Assembly (NCBI RefSeq): GCF_042242105.1
Contig: NC_092012.1
Location: forward strand, 20,007,543-20,071,542
DNA length: 64,000 nt
Source: Pempheris klunzingeri
Lineage: Eukaryota > Chordata > Actinopteri > Acropomatiformes > Pempheridae
Direction: 5' to 3'
Part shown: in pieces, positions 1 through 11,064 of the stretch
Layout: each line of letters begins with the position of its first letter
Position numbering within the stretch: position 1 is the first letter of the stretch
Translations under genes and position numbers: made by a program
The notes under the pieces: model-generated
Seen by the model: only the letters and a program-made list of their open reading frames with translations
Databases searched by the model: none
What the model was told of the DNA's origin: nothing

Positions 1-274
1 AGCAAGACTGCACCACTGGGTTTTCTACAAAGAAAAACCACTGGATTTTTAAAAAAAAGTCACACTTAGACGGCAGCTTTAAGATTCTTATTCATGTGTA
101 AAATGAATGTTTTGATGATCTAGTAGGACAGCATGTTGCAACACGCGTGGTCATGAGAACAAATGTCAGCCAGCTCAGCCACCAGCTTTGCTACTAAAAA
201 GTCATATCTGTACAGAATACTTTCAGTGAGTCTGTCCGCAGCGTGAGGAGGCTCAGCTGTCTGTCTGTCCCCAG
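1..274 (+). other. Intron end of the left-edge gene
   Basis: This is non-coding sequence before the first visible exon of the left-edge gene. It ends in a pyrimidine-rich stretch and a CCCCAG acceptor at 269-274, with repeated CTGT units just before it. The upstream exons lie outside the window. I see nothing else here. Confidence 0.6.
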
Positions 275-1725
275 GTGAGGCAGGTGGTCCAGCCACCAAA
301 GCCAACTCCATCCAGTGTAGTGGCCCGACCAGTAAGAAAAGCTCCCCCCACAACGATCCAGGATATGAGAAGGTTTCCAGAGATCATACCTGTCCAGGAA
401 GTCATTCTTGAAGAGACTGCAGAAGAAGAGTCCAGCGGTCCACCATCAGAAGAAAAAGGTAGGATAAACGCTGAGCCCTGCTAGTGCACACGCTCCACAG
501 AAAATAGTGTTTAGTCCTGCACCTTTACTCCCAACAGAAGGCTTCAAAGTGCACCTCCCACTGAACATATACACTGTGGCATGAATGGATCCACCAGATT
601 GTTAATACAACAAATTGTGCGTCCTCAAATTCTGACTGTTGTATTGCAGACCAGCAAAGTATATTTATTATGACCGCAGCCACACAGCATCTCCCACTTT
701 TATCTGTCAAGGGAGTGAACATTTTGCTGAGGTGTCTTCTGCTTCATTCACTATACACCTTTGACATGGCTTTGCTTGAATACCCAAACATCACACTGAC
801 ATCACTTTATAAAGCTGATGTAGCTTTATTAGCAAACATTTGCTCATTTAAACGTCCAGCAGTTAGAGAGCAACATAATCATTCATTTTAGTCATGTTTC
901 AGTCTAATCTTTAAACCGTATCTATGAAATATTCATATTTGAGGCAGACATAGGTGTTAATTCATTCAGTTTTAGGTAAAGAGTGCAGGCTTTTGTATTT
1001 TTAAACACAATTTATTTTTAATACAATGCGATTTTATTTTCTAAGGTGATGAGGAGTTTCAGAGTGCTGCTTATGGCTCACCAACACTTTCATCACCGCA
1101 ACAACCAGGAAGCCTCCGCCACATCGACAGCAACCCTGCGACCCTGACTGAAGCCTCGTCCTCCGTAGGGTCGCTGGACATCAAGACTCCCGGCTGGTCA
1201 CCTGAGCGGCGCTCCCCTCTCCTGCTTGGTTCCCCTGAGAAAAAAGCAGCAGGTCCTGGAGAGTCTAGCACTACACTGTACTTTAGCGCTGATGCACAGT
1301 CTCCTTCCAGTGGGAGCTACCTGGGCTGGGGTTCTGAGTTGTCGCCCATCTCCACCTACAGAAGTCCCTACCGAATCAGGGAGGCTCGTTTTATCACATC
1401 CACCCCACGACTGGAGTCTCGAGCTGGAGCTGAAAGTCCAGGCTTGGCCCCTGTTGTGGTCATCCCTGCCACTCCTGGTACAACACCAGGTGGAACCCCT
1501 GCTGCTTCTACTCCTGCCACTTCTACGCCTGCCGCTTCCACACCTACTGCATCCATATCTGCAGCTTCAACTCCTGGTGCTGCGACTCCTGGTGCTTCAA
1601 CGCCTGGTGCTTCGACTCCTGGTGCTACGACTCCTGCTACTCCAATCATACCACTCACTCCAGTCATCTCCCACGCTCGCAAACAAATGGTCCAGTTTGT
1701 GGACAGTAGAGAGAGGGCGGTGTAA
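275..1725 (+). CDS. C-terminal part of an unrecognised Ser/Thr/Pro-rich protein (last two exons)
   Basis: Two exons are visible: 275-458 (donor GGTAGGA) and 1046-1725 (acceptor TTCTAAG), joined in phase 1 and ending in TAA at 1723-1725. Together they give about 287 residues of C-terminus; the N-terminus lies left of the window. The first exon is basic and proline-rich, then acidic (an EETAEEE run). The second is Ser/Pro-rich, with a tandem Thr-Pro/Ala-Ser block at 1500-1655, and ends QFVDSRERAV. I see no catalytic domain, membrane segment or signal. The composition suggests an intrinsically disordered tail of a larger protein. I do not recognise the family. The exon structure is well supported by the two open frames, matching phases and good splice sites; the function is unknown. 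Confidence 0.7.
1500..1655 (+). repeat. 15-bp coding minisatellite
   Basis: About ten degenerate 15-base units of the form GCT-GCT-TCT-ACT-CCT lie in frame, encoding a five-residue Ala/Gly-Ala-Ser-Thr-Pro repeat. Units differ mostly at third positions, so the array is old or kept at protein level. The reverse strand is also open across it, but that is a consequence of the repeat. Confidence 0.8.
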
Positions 1726-4700
1726 GGAGGATGGGGGTAAAGGGAAGGGAACAACTGGGTGGGGAATGATGTCTTTTTCAGTTCATTAGTTAAGGATTTA
1801 CATGAAATCATACATTAACTAACTTAGGGAGGGCTTGGTGAGGAGTTGGGGGGGGGGGGGGGGGGGGTTCAACTCAGTCCATTTGAATCAGTCCAAAGAA
1901 AGATTTACAGTCCAAATGATGTTTTTCCCCTGACATGAAGATACAAGGGTTTCATTTGCAGAGAAGAAAGGTGCATGTGGCACAGTGGTAGCAGAGGCCT
2001 TGCTTCAGTTAACACATCCAGCAGTGTTTATGGATAGGAGGTCAGTGATGGACGAGGCCCTTGTTGCTGCACTAGTAACTCCTGGCTGGTGGGAACGCCT
2101 GCAGAGACGATGGCATGAACAACCTCACATGCTACTGTGAAGCTCCTGTTGGAAGATGAAAGGGAAACATCTGGCAAATTCATGTGTCACAGGTGAGGCC
2201 GCCGGAGGAGTTAGCAGCGACAAACACCGCTGTTCAAGGGAATCGGCCGTTCCACATGGGGGGGGGGCATTTTTTCTTGTTTAAAACCATTTGATGAAAA
2301 CAAATCACCATACACAAAAGAAAAAAAAAAAAAAATCACAGGTGCTAATGAATGTATCGCTTTCATTCATTTAGGCATTTTTAAACTAGAAAGCCTGATG
2401 TGAACGCTCTGGTTTATTGAGGCAGCTGTGGTGAAATTAAGAAGCAAACTAATTATTATGGTAGTCATAATTAATACGATAACGCAAAGGAGCATAGTTA
2501 TTTAAATGGTAGTTGGTTCGCAATGAAGATGTTTCTGAATTAAACAGGTCATTGAACTAGTTTACAATAACTAAACATGCTGTCCGTCTGGCTGCTGAGC
2601 AGAATCTCCTGCGACGCCACTCGCCAGTGTCTCTTTTTTTAATTGGTGAGATTAGTCAGACTCAATGAAATATGTTCTCCAAATCCAAGCAAATCTTCCA
2701 AGTCATTGATATTATTATGTTAAAAAACGCTTTAGATGATGTTGAACATCCCATCCAGTTTTCATCAAGTCACTCATTCATCCAGTCAGTCGCAGTGTGT
2801 ACAGTTCAGTAAATGGTTGGTGTTTACACACATTTCTGACACATGCAAGGACCCAGAATTCCTATTTACAGTATGTGAAATAGTCAAATCTGTCTATGTG
2901 TGATGTGTCTATCTTTATTTTCATGACACTATAAGACAAGCAAATGACAAAAAGCAAAGGTCCAAGGGAAAAACATTTTATAAATTATATGCTATACTTT
3001 CCTTAGCTAATTGTAACTGCAGTAATCACAGCCAGTCAGCACTTTACCACAGAAAAGGTACAGCTAAAGTTAACTGTTAGCCACCAGAGTGACTGTAGCA
3101 TAATATTCAGCAGACTACACTACGAGTATAACATGAGAATTTATAAGAGAAATTAAGAAATATAGAACAAAAAGGATAATCAGCCGAAGTTTCCATTTTT
3201 GCATTCATTTTATTTGTCTAATATTTTTTGAATCTGTCAAAGGCTTGTTTGCTGCTACTTTAGTGAGCAAATGATTTAAATCTCTAAATCAATACACAAA
3301 CAAAGAATTTAGACAATATCAATATAGACAATATACAAGCACGCTAATACTTACTGACATTTAAAAAAATATTTACAAGGTGCTGCCAAAAAAATCAGAA
3401 AGGACAAAATGAAACAAAGAAGGGATACAGTACAACAGACGGACAAAGACATTTTGGTTATTGTCTGTAGAAAGAGGAAATGATAGAGGACATAGCACTA
3501 TGAACATCTGACAATCACATGTTGATGTTTTTTTAATTGAAAGAAGGGAAGTGTATGAATGATGATAAGATATAATGTATGACTGCCCACATATTGTTAT
3601 TGACAGGTTTTACTGCAGGTCTGTTACCTTAATTGTTAGCATTTAGCATTGTTTTGTTGATTGTTGTCATCCACTCACTCATGTTGGTTTCATTGAGGAG
3701 CACACAGCAAGTACGCTGCTGTCAGTGAAGTTTAAAGGCCCGTGTAGAAACTGTACCCGCCTTGTGAAAGAAGGTAAATATGTACTAGCTACTTTTTTAA
3801 AAGTTGGCAACATAAAGGCCTATTTCCCTTTCTGTAGATGCAAATGTATCCATTCACTTGTGGGTTAAATGAGAAACATTCTCAGATGTCGACAGTCCAT
3901 AGCAGGATCGCACTGCACAAAAGGTTTTGTCAACAGGTATTTGTTCTTTAATTATGTCCCTGCAGATTGTTTTCATAGGGCAGATGTTAGATTGAAATAA
4001 AGGGAAATATCCACTAGAGAATAACACTTTACACTTTGTCAGAACCCGACAGCGCTTGATTTAAAGTGGTACGCATGTCAGTAAGTTTTAGAAATAACAT
4101 ACAGTCCAACATTTACTAACGGGGAGAAATCTAATTTTGATGTAGTCTTAAATGAAGCTATACTCTAACTACTACTCAGACATATTTATCGTCCTGCAGC
4201 CTATCTGTTAGTTGAACCTCCTACCTCTGTGAACATTTTATTATCTTTAAGTTGTCACGGTGAGAAAGTGTCATTGCTCACTGTGTGACTGAAAACACTC
4301 TGAGCCTTTGTTTGACAGTATTAAACATTTTGTAAACATAGCTATGAGGAGGAGAGAAACTGCATCGAGGTAAATCCTGGAAATTATGATATGTTGCTAT
4401 AAGCATCAAGTTTGGTCAATGTCAGTATTCTGTTATGTTGAGAATATTATTTATTTCAATATGAGAAATCTGATTGTAATCATAGATTGTGTATCAGTCT
4501 TCCATGTTTATTTGTCCTCTGTTTCTCTGTTTTTCTTCAAGTATGCTATATTATTTTACTTTCTTTACTCTAGACAAGTATAATAACCATGAAGTATGGT
4601 CTGTATCTGTGATAGGCAGTTAAATGGTTGTGCTGCTCATGTTAGGTGACAAAACATGCTGCATTTTGAGAACATAAATGAGGGTTTATGGTGCAAAATG

Positions 4701-5400
4701 CAGAAGAAAACATGCTTTTGTGTCAAACTGATCTCCATATAGCTGCTGATAAAGGAGTCACTGCATGATACTCATTCATACGGGAATCCACAGAATTGTA
4801 TTTATTCCTTTAGAGAAAGAAAGCTCTTACTGTAACTGCACACATTACACGAGTTAAGACACATGCTAGAATGTATGTAAAAGCAATAAGCTAGCTAATG
4901 AAATGTATGTTAGTGCACTAATGAAAAAATATCCACGCACACGCTTTCCACTGCAGAGATGCCTTGGCTTACTCATCATGAATCAGCGCTTTGCCTTGCA
5001 GAGAGACAGCTTCAGCTGTGAGTGTGCTGCTTTATCTCAGAACTATGTGCTTTGCTTAGTGTACCTGATGTGTATAACCTTTGCTTGTGTTTCTAATTTG
5101 ACTCTTTTTGTATTTTTTAAATGTTCTTTTCTATTTTTTCACATTTACTGTTATGAAATGTGTTGACAGCCACGGTGCAGTGTTTTAAGGTTTCGTGCTG
5201 AAGTTTCACGTATAAATTGTTTCATGGACAGACTGGGAGTAGTTTGCTGATTGAGTGTAACATCACTTAGTCGCTGGACGGCCTCCATTTATCAACATGC
5301 GTCACCTCATCTCTGCAAGGATTTCCACAGAGCAGCTGTGGTTGGTGGTAGTGAGTCATTAACTGTGCTATTGATGTGACAAAATAAAGCCATTAGTCAT
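1726..5400 (+). other. Probable long 3' UTR of the left-edge gene
   Basis: The stretch after the stop codon is AT-rich, has no convincing coding exon, and contains a 20-base G run at 1848-1867. AATAAA hexamers occur at 3996-4001 and 5383-5388. The second is followed by TG-rich sequence around 5415-5430, as expected for a cleavage site, so the message may end near 5400. The extent is inferred; only the hexamers are seen directly. Confidence 0.4.
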
Positions 5401-6882
5401 GATCAAAGCTCAGAGTGATGTGTTGTATGGATGATTATTGATCAAATCACCATCAGTCACGTTTCAATATTTTTCTATATACAGTAATGAATCCATCATA
5501 AACTGAGTGTAGTCACAGTACTACAGCAGCGTCAGCTCTAGTCCAGTGCTGCTGTGAACATACCGTTCTGTTTACACCATCACAGGCCTGGATTAACCTG
5601 CTAAAGTGGCCAGCGTATTATCCACCATTCCTCCAACTCCTCAGTACAGTGTGTACAGTATTTCTACGCTACATGGCTCCACGTTTGCTGTGCAGTGCTG
5701 TTATTAAACACGACTCATTAGTGTGAATAAGGATTTTGGACCATGTAGAAATGATAAAGGTCACTTAGGATTAACTTGAGTTTGACACAGGACTACGAGA
5801 TGAGGTAATAAAGCAGAAATCAATTTAAGGTTGATATTTTAGTTGATATTGTGCTTTAATTCAATTCAGTGCAACTTTATTTATCCTTGCAATAAAAACA
5901 GTGCAGCTCACCAGGTTAACAAATACGCCCACGGTAAATAAAAGAAGAAAGAAAAAATACTGTTCATTACAAAGCCAAAAACAATATAAAGGGCTTTACC
6001 CTTTAAAGCTATATGTGTAACTGGTCATGCTTATATTTATAAAAAAAAATATGCAAAGCAGCAAAGTTGTAATTAAACCAGACTGTTGCTACGTTTTATT
6101 CAACTTTATTGCATTAAATAGTAGTTTAATTGAACTGAAAGAAGAAAGTCACCCACACATTGTAGATAATAATGAGACTCAGCTCTTGCACAACTTGTTG
6201 GTAAAATAATGATTAAAGTTTGTGTGCTGTGCCAACAGTATTTTTCCCCTCTCATCATTTTGACAGTCAGATGACGGACTAATAAAAGGAAGAGAAAGCA
6301 GCATGACGATCAGCATGTTCTCTCTGATCAGTGATCCACAGCACGATGCAGCGTGAAAACAAAAAAACTTGCTGTCACCATCAGTTATGACACATGCAAT
6401 GTCTCAAATGAACAAAATTAGAAATAGAAGTCACAGATAACTGAAAAGATCAGAAATGTTCCTCAGTATCCTTTTAACAGAATCACTACACATCTATCTA
6501 TCCACACCAGACTGAAGGCTAACTGGTCTGTTCACTTGTTCAACTTTATGTCAGAAGCCATTAATTGTCTTTATTTCTAATGGGAAATGGACACCATTAC
6601 AAGATAAATAACAAGTGACCTTTGGACTTGAGTTGTGTTGAGGTATGTGCAGACAGTACAGGCCAGAGACAGACAAGGAACACTTCACACTGTCAAAAGC
6701 CTTCTGTTATTGTTCAGAACTGACATTCTCAGGCTAATTGAAAGGCATCAATGATCTCTAAGAGAATGAGCGATAGATGTGCAGATTTCTCCTAGATTTT
6801 CACTATTGTCATGGATTATTATTACTAAACTGGGCTCCGACCCAGAGGCCCAAGGAGTCCCCTTAGCTCATCACTTCAATTC

Positions 6883-6962
6883 AATTCAATTTCAATTCAA
6901 TTTTATTTGTATAGCCCAATATCACAACAGAGTGTCTCATAGTGCTTTACAAAGTTCACTGA
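6883..6962 (+). repeat. Fragment of an abundant teleost repeat (ATTTGTATAGC type)
   Basis: TTCAATT tandem units are followed by TTTTATTTGTATAGCCCAAT and GTGCTTTACAAAG. This signature recurs throughout ray-finned fish genomes as an interspersed repeat. It was recognised from memory of the type and I cannot give the family name. Confidence 0.6.
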
Positions 6963-7182
6963 AATAAACAGTCACTTCTCACTGGAAAGTGGGGATGTCC
7001 TGATCGTGTTAGCAGGTAGGAAAAAGAGGGGGACCCTGTCTGTGTCTGTGCTTGGTGCTTACTGTCTACAATCAGTCCATGACAATGTGCACTCAAACTT
7101 TGATACATATATGAATATTGTGCTATAGGCCTTTAAAACAACAACTAAATTTGTTTGCAGCACTTTCACTTCAGACTTGTTG

Positions 7183-7832
7183 TGATCAGTGGGAGAAAGT
7201 AACTAAGTACTTTTAGTCGAGTACTGTTGTTAAGTACAATTCTGATAATTTCCATTTTATTCTCAGATATATTTGGTTTTGTACCTCTACTCAACTGCAT
7301 TTCAGAGGGAGATATTGTGCCTTTAATCCAATTTAAGTTTATTAGATGGCTAGCAAGCAAAATATGATCAGTTTATAACTTTGTTTGTTGCAGACCAGTG
7401 AAACCAATGAGTGGTCTAATGTTTCAGAATTTTTTATGGGATTTTTCACGCCTAAACTTTTTAGATACTTTCATTTAAATAACAGTTTGGACCTCAACAA
7501 CACCAAATTATCTAATATTTTACTAAAAGGTTACAGAAAACACCAACATTTTAATAGAAGTCCATGCAAGCAGGTCTTTGTTATTTCTTCTTAATCATCT
7601 CACAACCCTTCAGATTTATCTTGTTAACCTTTGGAGGGGCCTGACCCCTCATCTGCCTCTGGACTTAAGTAGAAACATAACTGCATAAGGTATTCAAAAC
7701 TAGCTCCATTGACTTGCATGTTGATTAATCAGTATTAATGATCTTGTAATGTGAAAATAATATATAATACGCAGAACAATAACTTTTAACTTTTGATGCT
7801 TTAAGTACATTTTGATTTTAGTACGTCTGCGC
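7183..7832 (+). repeat. Diverged teleost repeat (AGTAACTAAGTACTTTT type)
   Basis: The left end reads GTGGGAGAAAGTAACTAAG, then GTACAATTCTGATAATTTCC and CATTTCAGAGGGAGATATTG. The right part has ACTTTTGATGCTTTAAGTAC. These match, in order, the two ends of a very common fish repeat; the middle has diverged or been replaced. No coding capacity. The family name is not known to me. Confidence 0.55.
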
Positions 7833-8224
7833 TGCTACCATCTTTCCTGATTATCATGACATAATAGGCGAAGCAGCAAAACAGTAGCAATTGTAGCAAA
7901 AATCCATTTCAATTATGATAATAAAAACATAGATTAAAACTATTATAGCATTAAAAAATATATAAAATATGTGATATAACAGAACAAAAGTAAAATGAGA
8001 TGAACAGTGGTTGTGAGAGAGGCTGGGTTTGAGCACCACCTCGCGGTTAGGTAGAAGTAGTGCAGTTCATGCTGCACCAAACCCCCTTGACGAAAAGTGT
8101 TTTTTTACCTTTTGGATCCATATTTAAAATCACTGTTTGTCTGTGAGAACACATCACTGGTTTTACAGACCAGAACACTCACAGACCAGGACAAAAAAGG
8201 CAAAAGCGTGCTGCTGACTTTCGA

Positions 8225-8260
8225 TCACATGAGCTGAGCCCATGTGATCGGCTCACGTGG
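8225..8260 (+). promoter_or_regulatory. Cluster of three E-boxes, candidate ctsb promoter
   Basis: TCACATGA (8225-8232), CATGTGA (8241-8247) and TCACGTGG (8253-8260) lie within 36 bases, followed by AT-rich GAATAAATT about 10 bases on. bHLH-zip factors of the MITF/TFEB/USF type bind such sites, and cathepsin B belongs to the TFEB lysosomal gene network in mammals. The nearest downstream gene is ctsb, 2.8 kb away, as expected if its first exon is non-coding. The motifs are seen; promoter function is inferred. Confidence 0.45.
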
Positions 8261-8299
8261 CTCCATGAATAAATTGGGGGGGGAGGACCGTGTATCAAA

Positions 8300-8469
8300 C
8301 ACACAGCTTTATCAGTCTGTGGGCTGGCAGGGCAGACAGACAGACAGAGGGCACCTGGAACTGGACATTTTCACACCAGCAGCTGACACTGTGGGTAAAT
8401 GACTTATTTGTGTGGTTTTGTCCTCAACATGTTATCAGACGGTCTTTAACGCTCCACATTAGTTACACG
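8300..8469 (+). other. ctsb: Candidate non-coding first exon of ctsb
   Basis: Downstream of the E-box cluster a stretch lacking a good start codon ends at a strong donor, ACACG|GTGAGTTAG at 8469/8470. A weaker donor lies near 8392. Vertebrate cathepsin B genes begin with untranslated exons, and the first coding exon here (11065) is directly preceded by an acceptor-like TTTTTTTTAAG. The start at 8300 is a guess; RNA evidence would be needed. Confidence 0.3.
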
Positions 8470-11064
8470 GTGAGTTAGCAGTTAAGCTAGCTAAGTGTGT
8501 TACTTTAAGCTACATAAACTAACACAGATAACATTATGTTCAGGCCATATTTGGACTCATGTTGACCTCTTTGGTCCAAAGAGTAGCTCAACTCCTCCTT
8601 CTGGCTCAGTGGTGGTTGTTTGTGACCTATTTTTGGCTCCACGGTCAGATGTTTGTGAGGAGACAAGCGTCTGAGAGCAGGTAGAGCTGATTTATCAAAC
8701 ACACGTGTGAGTAACTAACGCTAATGACGGAGAGGATCCCAGACCTGCTGCTGCAGGCTGCCTCTCTCTCAAAGACAGGAAAGAACTTGAGCTAAAACGA
8801 GACTGAAACATGATGCCGAACATTGAAACAACAAGGAAATGGAAAGTGAAATGATGTGTCATGGGAGCTGTCCTCTGCTGTAGCTGGACAAAGAAGTGGG
8901 TTTGGAATTGATTGGTCTTTGTACCAAATGACCATAAACTTGATTACAACATAATTTCCAGTCCAGATATGCTTCTATCAATGGAAAAAAAAACTGTTGC
9001 GTAAACCAGGCCAAAGAATGAGGAAATTAGTTTTATCTGGCAGATTTATATTGCAGTATTACACACAGACAGACAGACAGACAGACGGTATGAAGTCTTG
9101 TTGGTCTTTAGTAGTATTAATTTATTTGGGTCAGAGGTCAGAATAAATCTCCAGGACATGGATGTAAGTGTGTGTGTTACTTTAGGAACATACAGGTGGG
9201 TAAACTTGACTCTGGTCTTTGTGCTGGAGGAGAGGAATTGTATAATATGAGAAGGAACCTCTCAGAATTATCTAAAGATGTCTGAAACGCCGAGCACATA
9301 AAAAGATGATCAGTGTTTTTGAAGGAACAAGCTGCTCCTCCAGCTGAGCTCCACCTGACTGATTGTGAAGATCAGTGGTTCTACTTGTAAAGGAGTTGTT
9401 GTGGAACTGACTCAGCCATTTCTGTCGTCTTCTGACACCTCCCACGCGGGAAAACTTTCGCAGCCCCTTAGCCTTTGGCTGCTCTTTAACTGAGCTGAGG
9501 TCTTCCTCACAGCCCACCGCTATGACTCAGCAGCTTGATCTGGGCGAGCCGGTGAGTCTCGCTCTGAGTGGTGTGTTCACAGTAATTGACATGAAATTGA
9601 TTCCTTTAGGGCAGATAGTGGAGCGGTGCAGGTCAGCAGACTGCTGCTTCACTTCTCCAAATCTCATTCAAATCGTTGTTTCTAGTGTGTGTGTGTGTGG
9701 TTCAACCACTTCTCTAAAAACTGAACAAATTTTGTGGTACAAATGTGATTTTTAAACTTTCTATGTTTTGTGTAGCATTAAGTGATTCACCCACAACAGC
9801 TCCAGGGCATGTTAATCTGTCTATATCAACCTGTAAACATAACCTAGTGGTTAAAATACACTTCCAATGCCCAGCCAAGTGCTTACTGCCCATTTTTCTT
9901 AAATTGGACACAATATGATATATTGTAACACTTGCTTATGGTATTGAAGAAGGTGAACACTTGCAAGAATCTGGTTTAGATTTGAAGAAATGGAGTAAGA
10001 GGAGTGGTGCAGGGAACAGATGTCATTCTGTAAAGGGGAATTTACTATTTTTACTTTGTACTTTTATTCTCATGATGTCTCACATTGGCCTCAGTCATGT
10101 GACACCAAACCAGTTTCTCTGGAAATCGCATCTCGTGTCTCTCAGACTTAAGCGGTTTGCTTTGGATTCTTTTTCTGTAACAGCAGCAGAAGGCACTCCT
10201 GAACAGGTGCGCTGAGTTATGTGCAAGTCCACATGAAATTGTTTTACTGGACTGATTTTTAAAGTTGGTGTCTGCTAATCTAGCTTGGAACACCATTTGA
10301 TAAAATGGATATATTCTCTTTGTGTTTAGCAAAAAAGTCTCCGTTGTCTCTTTCTGTCACAGGCCTGTTCGTCGCTGCTGCTCGCACCTTAAGATTGGCT
10401 AACTAATCTGTTGTCTTTATTAGGGTTTGCATCTACATGTTGGTTCACCCACTACTAAAAGAGCACACTGTCTACATTATGATCTCTAATGGGGCCTAAT
10501 GCTCAGCAGTGCACTTCCCCTCCTGATAATGTAGTCTCATGTACACTGGACTATTAATATAGTTGCATTTTGGATGACATTTTCTGTAGCAGGAGGAACT
10601 ATAGGTCCATTAGTTGTATTTTAAGTGGGAACTAAAAATGCAAATACACTGCGTGTTTAAAGTCTAAGGTCTATTTCTCATGTGTGCTTGTATATTTAAA
10701 CCTAAGGAATTGGTTGAGCTCACTGGGCTGTTTGTGTGCCTGCTGATGCAGTGTTTAACCACTGGAAAGCTCTCTGACTAGCATGACTGAACAGAAGAGG
10801 TTTTCCCTACTCTGTGACCCACTTGTAGATGCAACCAGTGTGATGTCTAGTCAGACGTGACACTTTTTTTTGTTTTGTGGTTTTTTTTTTGTTTTTTTTT
10901 TTTTTTCCTCAGCCTAGCCTCAGAAGTGTATTAGAGTGAGTAGTTATGGAAATGTTTAGTGAGTGAACTGGAATTTATGCAATGAAATGACCATAGCTCA
11001 GGTATGATTCATAATGATAATAACAAACTTGTGTAATCTTGTGCTTTATTTTTTTTAAGTCAAA
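8470..11064 (+). other. Probable 5' intron region of ctsb
   Basis: AT-rich sequence with a CAGA tetranucleotide run at 9061-9087, a short TG run near 9687 and T-rich tracts at 10863-10908. The open frames here are short and not supported by family resemblance. It is read as the intron(s) between untranslated ctsb exons and the first coding exon, on the assumption that the promoter lies near 8.2 kb. Confidence 0.35.
9511..9551 (+). other. ctsb: Candidate small 5' UTR exon of ctsb
   Basis: A 41-base segment sits between an acceptor (TTCCTCACAG) and a strong donor (GTGAGTCTC). It contains an ATG overlapping TGACTCAGCA, an AP-1/Maf-like site. Spliced to the first ctsb coding exon it would create a short upstream ORF that runs out of frame past the main start. 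It could instead be a chance pairing of splice sites or an intronic enhancer element. Confidence 0.25.

Larger units (their letters stand above)
5401..8220. other. Intergenic DNA with old interspersed repeats
   Basis: AT-rich DNA between the left-edge gene and the candidate ctsb promoter. No open frame here looks like a gene. Two recognisable teleost repeats (about 6883-6962 and 7183-7832) have their own entries, and a weaker related piece may lie at 5858-5945. The rest shows nothing I can name. Confidence 0.5.

Noticed and set aside
1368..1811. 147-codon open frame antisense to the left-edge gene (Val/Ala/Gly/Pro repeats)
   Set aside because: It is the mirror of the coding minisatellite and uses the complement of the same repeat units; no independent support.
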